Source: Acinetobacter qingfengensis (GTDB lineage: Bacteria; Pseudomonadota; Gammaproteobacteria; Pseudomonadales; Moraxellaceae). From it: DNA of 64,000 nt. The translations under genes and the position numbers were made by a program. Each line of letters begins with the position of its first letter. Positions within the stretch are counted from its first letter, which is position 1. The stretch is from NCBI RefSeq assembly GCF_008693185.1, contig NZ_VXKN01000004.1, positions 213,052 through 277,051 of the forward strand. The letters run 5' to 3'. Positions 27,353 to 35,157 of the stretch are shown one piece after another. Under the pieces are notes generated by a model. The model did not search any database. It was given only the letters and a program-made list of their open reading frames with translations, and had not been told where the DNA came from.

Positions 27353-28321
27353 GTGAGTAATTCTACTGAAAAAAGTATTAAGAAAGATTTTAAAATCTCT
27401 GACTACATTGGATGGATATTGCTAGGTATAACACTTTGGTTTCTGTTTCCTTGGATATTCTCGTTTTTTTTTAACTGGATAATGACAGACCCGAAGTATT
27501 ATGGTGAGAATTTTGGTGCTGTCGGTGACATTTATGGTAGTGTAAACGCTTTATTTACCTCAGCGACTTTAATTCTTGTTATCGTTTCAACCATGATGCA
27601 ACGGCAAGCGAATCAAGATGTTCGTGAAGCGATGGCAAAACAGCTGAAACAGGAACAAGCGTCTTCAACTGCACAATTAGCACAGGCTATTGATTCAACA
27701 AAAAAACAGCTTGAATTAGCTATACAAGTACATGAAGCACAAATTAGTGAATCAAAGTATGCAATTTTTAATAATAAATTTTATTCTTTAATTAATTTTA
27801 AATCTGAATCTGTAAACAATCTGGTTTGGTATACTGATGAACATGGGGTAGAACAAAGAATAGAACCAAAAATCTTTTTTGAACGCTTGTCAAAAACAGT
27901 GCGTCATTCTTTATCTGTATGGTCAGAAAATCCCGATGAAATGGATATAGAATTTTTGAAGAAATCTGTCTATATTAAAACGTTTCCCTATTCTAAAAGA
28001 AATGACATAACATCCTTACTTGCGTATTTCTCAAATTATAAGTACTTGATAGAATTGGTAAAAAATATGGATTTATCGCCTATAGATAAAAGGATGTATT
28101 TAAGAATAATAGCAAATTCAATGAATTATAATGAGCAAATTATTTTATTTTATATTTCACCACTGTATAAAGACTTAATGGAATGTTTAAAAGATTCCGA
28201 AATATTTGTACATTTTTCGGGTTATCGATACGAGTTTTTCGCACATAAATTTTATAATGAAAGTTATTTTGGAATTGAGTTTTGGAAAGAGTTTTTTAAA
28301 GAACAGGGAGACCCGACCTAA
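27353..28321 (+). CDS. Putative phage abortive-infection membrane protein (putAbiC-like)
   Basis: 322 residues. There are two N-terminal membrane helices (about 20-45 and 65-90), with the family-type loop FGAVGDIYGSVNALFTSATLILV, then a coiled coil and a helical cytoplasmic domain (NNKFYSLINFKSES onward). This matches the putAbiC family, thought to act in phage exclusion. The start is GTG with GGGGAG upstream. A terminator follows at once. It carries upstream the same dyad as the head operons, so it may be expressed with late genes. The mechanism is unknown. Confidence 0.72.
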   Translation: MSNSTEKSIKKDFKISDYIGWILLGITLWFLFPWIFSFFFNWIMTDPKYYGENFGAVGDIYGSVNALFTSATLILVIVSTMMQRQANQDVREAMAKQLKQEQASSTAQLAQAIDSTKKQLELAIQVHEAQISESKYAIFNNKFYSLINFKSESVNNLVWYTDEHGVEQRIEPKIFFERLSKTVRHSLSVWSENPDEMDIEFLKKSVYIKTFPYSKRNDITSLLAYFSNYKYLIELVKNMDLSPIDKRMYLRIIANSMNYNEQIILFYISPLYKDLMECLKDSEIFVHFSGYRYEFFAHKFYNESYFGIEFWKEFFKEQGDPT

Positions 28322-28334
28322 GTCGGGTCTTTTA
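28309..28334 (+). terminator. Terminator after putAbiC-like gene
   Basis: The stem GACCCGAC / GTCGGGTC with a short loop, followed by TTTT. It also reads leftward as the end of the rha copy 2 operon. Confidence 0.75.
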
Positions 28335-28538
28335 TTACTTCAAGACTTGATCTATCTCACAGATTTGGTGGTGAAGCAGATTAAACAGTGCAGTGTGTTC
28401 AGCCGGTGTTAGCTCCTCGTTGATTTTGGTGAATGCGGATAATGCATGTTTAATGGTTTCAACTGGGTATTGAATCTGCTCCAGTTTTTGTTCTGCGGTC
28501 ATATTTTGACGCAGTTGAATTTGTATTGTTGAGCTCAT
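28335..28538 (-). CDS. Small helical protein downstream of rha copy 2
   Basis: 67 residues, helical, ending LHHQICEIDQVLK. The end pattern (HxQxxEIxQ) resembles the small protein after rha copy 3 (LHLQVYEISQQVMNN). AGGA lies 8 bases before ATG. It is the last gene of Rha locus 2. Function unknown; the conserved position suggests a Rha partner. Confidence 0.6.
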   Translation of the reverse strand: MSSTIQIQLRQNMTAEQKLEQIQYPVETIKHALSAFTKINEELTPAEHTALFNLLHHQICEIDQVLK

Positions 28539-28592
28539 CTTTTATTTTCCTAACTCATTGTATGAGTGGGGATTTGATGTAAAAACGGGTAT

Positions 28593-29480
28593 TTATCCAA
28601 GTGGATATTCGGTATGTTCCAATACATGCTGTTGCCGTGCATCAAATATCCAGCATTTGACGGTTTTGCCTGTGATGATACTACTGACGGCATGGTTGTG
28701 CTGCATGTAGATCGGGTAGGGGCTACGGCTTTGCATGAGGTTGGCTTGTAGTAGGGTTTTGGCCGGTAAACCTTCGATACTCTGGTAAAGCTGAGTGATG
28801 TTGAGTGCCAAAATGCGGCTGTCCCGGCTGTGATTGAGTTTGTCTATGCCGTAGTGGTTTATGCTTTGCCAAAAGTCGCCTAGGGTTTTGTTCTGGATCA
28901 GGTTTTTTTGTTCCAGTGAGAGGCAGGCGACGGGAATGGTTTCACGACATAGTTTGGCTTTGTCGTGCCACATGACTTCGGCATCTTGCATAAAGCCGTT
29001 TTGGTCGTAGTGGATACGGCTAACGGTGTAGAGTGGTCCACCGGATTTAAGTTGTACAGCTGCACCGACATGGATATGTTGCAGATTGCCTTGTACGTTG
29101 TGAAGCATGGCAGCCATTTGGTTGAAGGTGTTGATGTAGGCAATTTTGGTCAGTGCTGCTTCTTCACCAGTAAAGCCCATAACCAAGAAAATAAAACCAT
29201 CTTTGGTCATTTCGTACATTGGGCGTGGTTTGCCTTGTTCATCTAAATATTCGACGAGCGTAAAATTGCGCTGGTTAAATTCAACCACCTCAAAATTGAG
29301 GGCGTTAGATTTAGCCTCCTGAAAATTAAGGGCGCTAGATTTTATTGCTAAGATACTTTCGATTTTTTGTAAAACATTGTCGTGACGTTTTTTAAAAATC
29401 TCGGCAACTTTTAGGCTGTTGGTTTTTACCTGTTGGTCGTGGATAAATACTGCATCGTCGAGTTGTGTTATTGCATTCAT
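28593..29480 (-). CDS. Rha-family regulator, copy 2, with primase-like C-terminus
   Basis: About 295 residues with the same three-part plan as copy 1: pRha domain (VFIHDQQVKTNSLKVAEIFKK ... YEMTKDGFIFLVMGFTGEEA in parts), a YodC/DUF2158-like section (GAAVQLKSGGPLYTVSRIHY) and a C-terminal domain ending NHAVSSIITGKTVKCWIF. The ATG at 29480 overlaps the stop of a 35-residue ORF. The N-terminal domain carries an insertion between ESILAIKSS and YEMTKDG relative to copies 1 and 3. It is in the middle of the island among cargo genes. Confidence 0.85.
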   Translation of the reverse strand: MNAITQLDDAVFIHDQQVKTNSLKVAEIFKKRHDNVLQKIESILAIKSSALNFQEAKSNALNFEVVEFNQRNFTLVEYLDEQGKPRPMYEMTKDGFIFLVMGFTGEEAALTKIAYINTFNQMAAMLHNVQGNLQHIHVGAAVQLKSGGPLYTVSRIHYDQNGFMQDAEVMWHDKAKLCRETIPVACLSLEQKNLIQNKTLGDFWQSINHYGIDKLNHSRDSRILALNITQLYQSIEGLPAKTLLQANLMQSRSPYPIYMQHNHAVSSIITGKTVKCWIFDARQQHVLEHTEYPLG

Positions 29481-29584
29481 GAGCATTCCCCCAATTTCTT
29501 TGATTGAATGGAATCATACATACTTTGAATTGCATGTGGAGGTGCATAAAAGGTGCTGAAGAGGTGCGTAAAAAAATTGATCAT
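29477..29584 (-). CDS. 35-residue ORF coupled to rha copy 2
   Basis: A short ORF (MINFFTHLFSTFYAPPHAIQ...) with GGGGAG upstream; its TGA overlaps the rha ATG. It follows the 61-residue membrane ORF by a few bases. A longer same-frame ORF reaching 29920 overlaps the leader RNA and is not favoured. Confidence 0.45.
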   Translation of the reverse strand: MINFFTHLFSTFYAPPHAIQSMYDSIQSKKLGECS

Positions 29585-29586
29585 GG

Positions 29587-29772
29587 CTATACTCCCCAAA
29601 ATAGCATGGAGAATGCCAAGCCAAAGATACAGAGATATGAGGCGGTATTGATCAGGGTTTGTTGACGCTGGCGACGACGCTGTTGTTGATTGTATGCGTC
29701 TACATCGTAGATTGGGGTGTGTTCCCGTACGGAATTTTGAGTGTGCGAATGCGTAGAAGCGAAATGTTTCAT
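29587..29772 (-). CDS. Small membrane protein of Rha locus 2 (TPIYDVDA...FWG type)
   Basis: 61 residues, with a hydrophilic N-terminal half containing EHTPIYDVDA, a basic glutamine/arginine-rich middle and a C-terminal membrane span ending FGLAFSMLFWGV. The first ORF of Rha locus 3 has the same EHTPIYDVDA and FGLTFSLFFWGI, so they are homologues. Its ribosome-site region (29781-29789) is complementary to 29863-29871 in the leader RNA. It occupies the icd position of an immI-like locus. Confidence 0.7.
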   Translation of the reverse strand: MKHFASTHSHTQNSVREHTPIYDVDAYNQQQRRRQRQQTLINTASYLCIFGLAFSMLFWGV

Positions 29773-29824
29773 TTGCTATTCCTGTGATCAAGTTAAGTTT
29801 TAACCTGACACCATTACTTCTCAC

Positions 29825-29935
29825 GGTGATGGTGACAGACTGGACAGGGGTGAGAATACCGCGATCACAGGGAGCGGCCAGCCCGAAGGCTGCCCTATCC
29901 AGCCTGCCATAGAACAGCAAAGCTGAATTGTACGC
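29825..29935 (-). ncRNA. C4-like antisense/leader RNA, locus 2
   Basis: Transcribed toward rha copy 2 from a TACAAT-type -10 (29927-29932). 29863-29871 pairs perfectly with 29781-29789 at the small-ORF start (CCTGTGATC). A second pair (29850-29856 with 29818-29824) flanks the core CCAGTCTGTCACC. The pattern is the same as in leaders 1 and 3 with different pairing sequences. Ends are approximate. Confidence 0.75.
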
Positions 29936-29958
29936 AAAAAAATAGCCCGTGACGGACT
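29936..29958 (-). terminator. Terminator upstream of C4-like leader 2
   Basis: The minus-strand hairpin AGTCCG-TCA-CGGGCT (one G-T pair) is followed by ATTTTTTT, directly before the leader promoter. Confidence 0.6.
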
Positions 29959-30028
29959 TTTTGCGTCTGTGATCATAAATATTTCAGGTTCTCACGCCTG
30001 TGCAAGGATTTTGCCTTGCCTTTAAAGC

Positions 30029-30098
30029 GTAACTAAGTTACTATTTTTTGGCAAGTAGAATTTTAATATTTTTATAAGTAATTGGTTTGGTGGGGAAA
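30029..30098 (+). promoter_or_regulatory. Shared cargo promoter/operator, copy A
   Basis: GTAACTAAGTTACTATT begins a ~70-base block (dyad, T run, AAGTAGAATTTTAA, AT-rich -10 region, GGTGGGGAA ribosome site) that recurs at 31313-31387 before the paralogous gene. The dyad part also recurs at 41973-41991. Confidence 0.7.
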
Positions 30099-31063
30099 AT
30101 GACAGAAGATTTAAGTTTAGCGGAGGATATAGCAAGAAAAAAAAAGCTTTTAGGCAAAAAAAAACATATTTAATTAGTACTTTAGAAACCTTAAAAAATG
30201 AAGATTGGAATAATTTATTATATAATCATACAAATGATAGTATAAAAGCTACTATTGAAACCATAATTATACTTCTAGGTGAATTAAATTTTAATGATAT
30301 TGATATATTAATTAATTTAGAGAAAAACATTGATCTTATAAATAATAATTTAGAAAGAATTAAAAACAAGGTGGGTGATATTGATAAAAACCTAGCAAAT
30401 ATTTTGGGTTATATTAATATTTCTCTATATTTTATTAAATTATATACAGATCATCGTACTAATTTTACTAATTTTATAGGTAATTCTCTTAATAAAATTA
30501 TGGTAGAAGTAAATGAGGAATTGAATACTTTTCGAAGACGAAGAAATATTGCTGATAATGCAAAAACTGAAAGCATTTATAATAATGCAGTTAAGATTCA
30601 CAGAGATTCTGAAAAGAAATATAGAGATAAATTTTATAAAAGTCTAGTCATAGTTTTTAGTTCGACTTTTTTACTTTTCCTATTAAAATCTTGTATTCAA
30701 AATATTTGGGAAGTAACTGATTCAGAATTTTGGTTTCTAAAATTATCTGTTTTAACTGTAGGAATTACATTAATAACTTATTTTATAAAGCAATCCTCAC
30801 ACTATCAACATTTAGCCGATCAAAATTATCAAACACAAGTTGAGTTGCAAGCTTATCCAAGCTTTATGGAAAGTATCCCAACTGAGGAAGCGGCTAGTGT
30901 CCGTAAAGAATTAGCATTAAAGTACTTTGGTCGGGAACTAGAAAAAAGCAGTAATAAAACAAATGGTAATTTACTGGTAGACCAGGTTAAAACGAGTGCA
31001 GATTTGGTCAAAGCAACAACGGAAGCAATTAAGAATATTAATAAAAACGGTAATGCACAATGA
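30099..31063 (+). CDS. Coiled-coil membrane cargo protein A, frame broken at a poly-A tract
   Basis: Reading starts at ATG 30099 (after GGTGGGGAAA) as MTEDLSLAEDIARKKK, then meets a stop after 24 residues. A shift of -1 in the run of nine A (30137-30145) continues without stops to 31063, giving about 321 residues. The product has a long helical part, two membrane helices near the C-terminus (SLVIVFSSTFLLFLL and LSVLTVGITLITYF) and a tail containing SVRKELALKYFGRE. The gene at 31388 has the same plan. It is either a programmed or variable frameshift, a mutation, or a sequencing error. Function unknown; a defence role is suspected from context. Confidence 0.6.
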
Positions 31064-31242
31064 AGACTTGGGAACAGACCTATATTGAGTTTGTCATTTC
31101 ACTGGCAGAGCCAGTTAAAGACGGTAAGATGATCCATGGTTGGAGTGTGTATTGGTTGATGCCTTGCGAAGATGTTGAGTATCGATCAAAAAATCCTTCT
31201 GATGTTAAGTTTGTTCGTAATAGACCGATGCCAAAAATTTGA
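31060..31242 (+). CDS. Small hypothetical protein downstream of cargo protein A
   Basis: 60 residues (starts MKTWEQTYIEFVISLAEPV). ATG overlaps the preceding stop (ATGA), so it is probably coupled to cargo gene A. No domain recognised. Confidence 0.55.
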   Translation: MKTWEQTYIEFVISLAEPVKDGKMIHGWSVYWLMPCEDVEYRSKNPSDVKFVRNRPMPKI

Positions 31243-31312
31243 GATGGGACTAAGTATTCCAGATTGTCAAGTAAAACAGCAAACATTAGGGTTTAGCGGT
31301 AGCTTTTGTATC

Positions 31313-31328
31313 GTTACTAAGTTACTAT
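31313..31328 (+). promoter_or_regulatory. Shared cargo operator, copy B
   Basis: GTTACTAAGTTACTAT starts the block repeated from 30029; the downstream part is conserved up to the ribosome site of the gene at 31388. Confidence 0.7.
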
Positions 31329-31387
31329 TTTTGTGTAAGTAGAATTTTAAGATTTTTATAAATAGTTAGATTGGTGGGGAATTTGGT

Positions 31388-32680
31388 GTGGCTAATGAAA
31401 GAATGCTGTTATCAGCTGAATTAACAAGTGCAAAAGCTAATTTAATAAATCTTAAAGGACAGCTAGATCAATTTATTAATAATAATATTAATAAATATAA
31501 AATAAATACCAATATTACTGAATTTTCTCGATTAACATCGACCTTTGACGAAATAATAGAAAAATTAGATACATTAATATCATTAGGATATTGTAAAGAA
31601 AATGGTGTTATAAACTTACATGCTTCAGTAGGTATATTATCTAGTGATTTAATATCTTTTATGAACACTGCTTCTTCTGAAAGAGAAGGTTTGTTTAACA
31701 TTAATAGTTCTCATCTAATGAATGTTAATATTCACATGGCAAAAATAATTGATATATTAAATGAGAATATCAATGAATATCTAGCCGCATTTAATAATAG
31801 TGATTTTAAAGCTAAAAATATTTTAGAACGTGTAAATGTATTGGAAAATAAATTAGATGAATTATCTTTCAATCAGATTCGTAAAGAAGTTCAAGTGCTA
31901 GATAAAAAAATATCTAATTTAATGGATCATAAATCTAATTTCATTGAAGATTTTGAACAGAAGCTAAGAGAACGATCAAATGATCTTATTCTTACTCTTC
32001 AAAACGAAATCAATGAACAAAAAGCGAATGCTACTGTTCATATAAATAATGATATTGAAGAGATTAAAGAGTCCATTGGTGCATCCAAAAAAACAATTGA
32101 AGAACTTTTGGGTGATATAGAATCCTATAAACGTATTATCAATCATAAATCTGAAGAAGAAATTTCAAGACATTATTCAAAAAAAGCTTCTTCGGAAATG
32201 ATAACTTACTGGATAGCAACTGCTTTAAGTATTGTGATCATTATCGTCGCTCTATGTATGGCCTGGTTTGGTTTACAAGACTATTATCAAACTTATGTTC
32301 ACGAAACCGATCCAACAAAACTTCTAGCACTTGAAGCTACAGCTGAATATGCCACTATCTATTTAGGGTTTCGGCTTGTTCTATCTTTCTTATTATTCTT
32401 AACGGTAATTTATACTAGCCGTATAGCGTTTCGTTCATACACACACTGGCGTCATAGTGAAAGTATGAAGTTGAAGCTGAGTTCATTACGTCCGTTTATC
32501 AATTTATTTGAAGATGATGAGAAAAAAGATATACATAAAGGATTGATTCAGGATTATTTTGGTAAAGATGCTGGAGTAGTTGATTTACCTAATGAGAAGT
32601 TTAAGGATGTGCCTAAAAATATTGCTGATATTGCGATGAAAGCGATAGAGAATGTTAAGGATCGTGAAAATAAATCATAA
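31388..32680 (+). CDS. Coiled-coil membrane cargo protein B (paralogue plan of protein A)
   Basis: 430 residues; GTG start after GGTGGGGAA. Residues 1-260 are almost entirely helical with heptad-like spacing (coiled coil). Two membrane helices follow (about 275-298 and 320-345: YWIATALSIVIIIVALCMAW and YLGFRLVLSFLLFLTVIYTS). The tail has DDEKKDIHKGLIQDYFGK, comparable to the YFG-containing tail of protein A. Gene order and duplicated promoter suggest an ancient tandem duplication. No known domain is recognised; a membrane-sensing or pore-forming defence role is only a hypothesis. Confidence 0.75.
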   Translation: MANERMLLSAELTSAKANLINLKGQLDQFINNNINKYKINTNITEFSRLTSTFDEIIEKLDTLISLGYCKENGVINLHASVGILSSDLISFMNTASSEREGLFNINSSHLMNVNIHMAKIIDILNENINEYLAAFNNSDFKAKNILERVNVLENKLDELSFNQIRKEVQVLDKKISNLMDHKSNFIEDFEQKLRERSNDLILTLQNEINEQKANATVHINNDIEEIKESIGASKKTIEELLGDIESYKRIINHKSEEEISRHYSKKASSEMITYWIATALSIVIIIVALCMAWFGLQDYYQTYVHETDPTKLLALEATAEYATIYLGFRLVLSFLLFLTVIYTSRIAFRSYTHWRHSESMKLKLSSLRPFINLFEDDEKKDIHKGLIQDYFGKDAGVVDLPNEKFKDVPKNIADIAMKAIENVKDRENKS

Positions 32681-32707
32681 TAAAACTTTTAATAGGGAAT
32701 AGTAGCA

Positions 32708-32992
32708 GTGAATGCAAATGTTGATTTAAATATTATTATTCAAAAACTATTGAATGATACCTATGGTTTGATCTTTTTATGTAGCATAATTTTTTTAGTT
32801 ATTTTGGCAATGGTTATCTATTTTGTTGCAAAATCAGGTTTAATATCTGAAATTAAAAATTATTTAGAATATCGAAATAAAAGTGAACAAGATAGATTGA
32901 AGAATCAAGAAAATTTATTAAATGATTCTTTGTTTAAAAATGTAAAATCTGAGCTTGAATATCATTTTAATATTGAAAAAATTCAGAAATAA
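32708..32992 (+). CDS. Small membrane protein ending at an in-frame TAA
   Basis: 94 residues, GTG start with AGGGA upstream. One membrane helix (LIFLCSIIFLVILAMVIYFVA) precedes a charged helical region. The TAA at 32990-32992 is immediately followed, in the same frame, by an open frame of 136 more codons. It is third in the transcription unit led by protein B. Either a complete short protein or the front part of a gene broken by a nonsense change. Confidence 0.6.
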   Translation: MNANVDLNIIIQKLLNDTYGLIFLCSIIFLVILAMVIYFVAKSGLISEIKNYLEYRNKSEQDRLKNQENLLNDSLFKNVKSELEYHFNIEKIQK

Positions 32993-33403
32993 TTGAAATT
33001 TAAGCATTATGATATAGATTTACTTTTTTATATTATTTCATGCCGTAATAAAAAAGCTGCTATTAAATATTATGAGTCTGCAGGCTCTTGTCTTGAAAAA
33101 GATCAAACAACCAAAAAATATAAGTTGAAATCAAAATATACAGATGGCAGTGTAAAGGTCATGTATTGGATTGGAACGATACAGTATTTTGTTTTTGTAT
33201 TTGCATCGTTATTCCCGACATTTTGGGTTTTTTATATCGCATGGACAACAGGTGAAAGTCTTAAAGACTTACCAAATATTTTTTTTGGATTGCAATTTTT
33301 ATTATCCATTATTGCAATTACTATCGGCTTATGTTTTTTAAGCCCTCTGTTAAAACCATGGAAAGCAAAACAATTTTTAGAGTTGGAAAAAGTGAAGGAT
33401 TAG
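32993..33403 (+). CDS. Membrane protein segment continuing the previous frame
   Basis: Up to 136 codons with two membrane helices (QYFVFVFASLFPTFWVFYIAW and GLQFLLSIIAITIGLCFLSP). The first codon is TTG directly after the preceding stop, with no separate ribosome site. It most simply represents the second half of one ~230-residue protein interrupted by TAA; independent initiation or readthrough cannot be excluded. Function unknown. Confidence 0.45.
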   Translation: MKFKHYDIDLLFYIISCRNKKAAIKYYESAGSCLEKDQTTKKYKLKSKYTDGSVKVMYWIGTIQYFVFVFASLFPTFWVFYIAWTTGESLKDLPNIFFGLQFLLSIIAITIGLCFLSPLLKPWKAKQFLELEKVKD

Positions 33404-33415
33404 AGACAAAGATAT

Positions 33416-33718
33416 TTATTCATCTACTCGATGATGTGCCAGCTCATATGCTTCACTACGCTCACGCTTGCCCACGGCCAATACAAAGACCAAAACTACA
33501 TCATCTTGTACTTGGTAAACCAAACGATAGCCTGACGCTTTAAGCTTGATTTTATAACAGTCTGAAAATCCACTTAAACGATTGGCTTCGATATGTGGAT
33601 TTTCCAAAATTTTGGCAAGTTTCTTTTTAAATTGTGTTTGAATGGTACTGCCTAGCTTTTTCCATTCCTTTAATGCTCGTGGATCAAATTCGAGACTGTA
33701 TTTAGTGTTAGAGGTCAT
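33416..33718 (-). CDS. RelE/ParE-family toxin
   Basis: 100 residues with the RelE pattern: LEFDPRALKEWKKLG, KKKLAKILENPH, LSGFSDCYKIKLKASGYRLVYQV, then VLVFVLAVGKRERSEAYELA. The conserved Lys/Arg residues expected for ribosome-dependent mRNA cleavage are present. The start overlaps the antitoxin gene end by 11 bases. It probably stabilises the island in the host. Confidence 0.93.
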   Translation of the reverse strand: MTSNTKYSLEFDPRALKEWKKLGSTIQTQFKKKLAKILENPHIEANRLSGFSDCYKIKLKASGYRLVYQVQDDVVLVFVLAVGKRERSEAYELAHHRVDE

Positions 33719-33950
33719 CTAGGCTTACCTTAATGCCTTTTTGTGGGGTGGCTAATCGTTGCTTCACAATTTCCAAAAGCTCTGCATCTTCGTCTGAAAC
33801 GACTAGCGTTTTGAAGGGTAGTTTTTCTTGATCTGCGACATATTGTAAAGTTTGACGCAATAAATCGGATGGCGTAATCCCTAGCTTATCCAAAGCTGCA
33901 TAAGCTCGTTCTTTTAGTTCATCTTCTATTCGGATATTAATTGTTGCCAT
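33708..33950 (-). CDS. RelB/DinJ-family antitoxin
   Basis: 80 residues: an RHH N-terminus (ATINIRIEDELKERAYAALDKLGITPSDLLRQTL) for DNA binding, and a C-terminal toxin-binding tail (EDAELLEIVKQRLA). It is upstream of and overlaps the toxin gene, the usual order, and likely autorepresses through the dyad at 33962-33985. Confidence 0.93.
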   Translation of the reverse strand: MATINIRIEDELKERAYAALDKLGITPSDLLRQTLQYVADQEKLPFKTLVVSDEDAELLEIVKQRLATPQKGIKVSLDDL

Positions 33951-33961
33951 TGTAATGCACC

Positions 33962-33985
33962 TTGTAAATACATTTGTATGTACAA
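33962..33985 (-). promoter_or_regulatory. Candidate autoregulatory operator of RelBE
   Basis: TTGTA and TACAA arms enclose AATACATTTGTATG, just before the antitoxin start. RHH antitoxins bind such sites. Confidence 0.5.
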
Positions 33986-34033
33986 ATTATAAGTTATAAA
34001 TTTAACTTTTTCAAAAAAACATTGTTAATTTAT

Positions 34034-34141
34034 TTAGAACCGATGAATCTGAAGTAATGGAATTTCTAAATACCAGCACACGGCGATCAGTGCCATCAAA
34101 GCACCGGTCAAAAAGCCGAAATAAAATGCTGGCCAGTGCAT
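34034..34141 (-). CDS. 35-residue membrane peptide coupled to the zinc-finger gene
   Basis: MHWPAFYFGFLTGALMALIA followed by a short tail. One membrane span with a GxxxxA face. Its ATG overlaps the preceding stop (TAATG). It is third in the ogr-like operon. Small membrane peptides in this position could be lysis-related, but nothing in the sequence proves it. Confidence 0.5.
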   Translation of the reverse strand: MHWPAFYFGFLTGALMALIAVCWYLEIPLLQIHRF

Positions 34142-34341
34142 TAACGAAATGTTCTGGCTTTGGCTTCTTGTGTTGCTGCACAGTCAATACATAAGGTAAT
34201 GCCACCATAGGCTTGCCGCTGTGGTGGAATGTCGTTGCCGCATTGCTCACATTCTGTAAGTGATGGGGCGGTGTAGTCTTTGGGCTGGATTTTTATTTGC
34301 TCTAGCTGGCGTTGTTGGGCGATGTCAATGATGTCTGTCAT
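34141..34341 (-). CDS. TraR/DksA-type C4 zinc-finger protein
   Basis: 66 residues: a helical N-terminus (MTDIIDIAQQRQLEQIKIQ) and a four-cysteine finger (TECEQCGNDIPPQRQA ... TLCIDCAATQEAKAR). Small TraR/DksA-type proteins bind RNA polymerase and are common in P2-like phages. The ATG overlaps the TGA of the ogr-like gene (ATGA), so I reject the longer upstream start. It is co-expressed with the late activator. Confidence 0.82.
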   Translation of the reverse strand: MTDIIDIAQQRQLEQIKIQPKDYTAPSLTECEQCGNDIPPQRQAYGGITLCIDCAATQEAKARTFR

Positions 34342-34553
34342 GCTGGTTGCTTCAACTGTTTGAGGATTTCCGGGTTTGGGGTGGCTGAAGGCGAGAGTTG
34401 TTGTAGCCATTCTGTTCGACCTTTGAAGGTGGCTCCGCAAAATGGATTGGTGCATTGGGCATATACTGTTTTGAGCAGGGCATGGTCCTGACGACTGGAG
34501 CGCAGAATCATGGCCGATTTACAGTGAGGGCAGGCATGTTTTGGTATTCTCAT
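34338..34553 (-). CDS. Ogr/Delta-like late transcription activator
   Basis: 71 residues. The N-terminal zinc-binding module HACPHCKSAMILRSSRQ ... VYAQCTNPFCGATFKG matches P2 Ogr and P4 Delta in cysteine spacing and in the CxNxxCxATF signature. Such proteins bind upstream of P2-type late promoters and recruit RNA polymerase. It leads a three-gene operon. Upstream lies a repressor-like motif (34598-34615). Likely targets are the dyads at 37419-37443 and 27257-27281. Confidence 0.88.
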   Translation of the reverse strand: MRIPKHACPHCKSAMILRSSRQDHALLKTVYAQCTNPFCGATFKGRTEWLQQLSPSATPNPEILKQLKQPA

Positions 34554-34722
34554 GTTGTGTTTGCTCTGTAAACATATGTAAATAATAGCTTAAAACCACG
34601 ATAAATAGTGATTTTACTTGTAAATATCATTAAATATGATACTTTATGTCTGTCAGCACCGCTGATAATTGCAATGAAAAACCCCATTTTCTACCCACTG
34701 CCCCAAGTGGGTATTTTTTTGC

Positions 34723-35157
34723 CTATTTTTTGGCATTCTGTATTTTTTGATATTCACGTTTTGCCCAGGCATCGGCAGATTTTTTGCTGACATAAACATG
34801 TTCTTTGATCAGTGGTTTGCTTTGTCCACCAAGCACCACGACTTGATCTTTGCCATTGCTGCCTTTGTACCAGGTCTTTACGCCGGTGTATGACGCATAT
34901 TTATTTTTGAGTTTGGCGGCTTTTTCGGCTTTGGTGAGTGGGGCTTTTTTCTCTTTCTTGGGTTTTTCCACCAAGGGCTGATTATTGGTTTCACGAATAC
35001 GGTTGTATTCTCGATAAGCTGCATTTTCTGCCGAATTTTGAGTTTGATATGTATGTTTTAAGGTGAGAGGTTTGCTTTGATCGCCTAGCTTAAAATTTTG
35101 TTGCTTGCCATTTTTGTCTTTATAAATTGCAATAACGCCTGTGTATTGGCTATACAC
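34723..35157 (-). CDS. Two-repeat protein resembling part of tail protein gpD
   Basis: 144 residues made of two similar units: YTGVIAIYKDKNGKQQNF ... LKHTYQTQNSAENAAYREYNRI and YTGVKTWYKGSNGKDQVV ... KEHVYVSKKSADAWAKREYQKI, joined by a Lys-rich linker. The unit (YxGV, charged strand, GD/GG, then HTYxxxxxAxxAAxxEYxRI) resembles the C-proximal section of P2 late-control/tail protein D. The GTG start lies inside the gpM frame (73-base overlap). It replaces the rest of gpM and gpL. A head-tail adaptor or helper-interaction role is a hypothesis. Confidence 0.65.
   Translation of the reverse strand: MYSQYTGVIAIYKDKNGKQQNFKLGDQSKPLTLKHTYQTQNSAENAAYREYNRIRETNNQPLVEKPKKEKKAPLTKAEKAAKLKNKYASYTGVKTWYKGSNGKDQVVVLGGQSKPLIKEHVYVSKKSADAWAKREYQKIQNAKK

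Noticed and set aside
29477..29920. 147-codon ORF on the minus strand upstream of rha copy 2
   Set aside because: Its first two thirds run through the leader RNA and the 61-residue membrane ORF in another frame. Only the last 35 codons, with their own ribosome site and coupling to rha, look coding.
34011..34250. 79-codon ORF overlapping the zinc-finger gene
   Set aside because: It shares the strand but is out of frame with the clear C4 zinc-finger protein and has no ribosome site.
35085..35157. Programmed frameshift fusing gpM to the gpD-like protein
   Set aside because: No slippery heptamer at the overlap; a GTG start for the second ORF is simpler.
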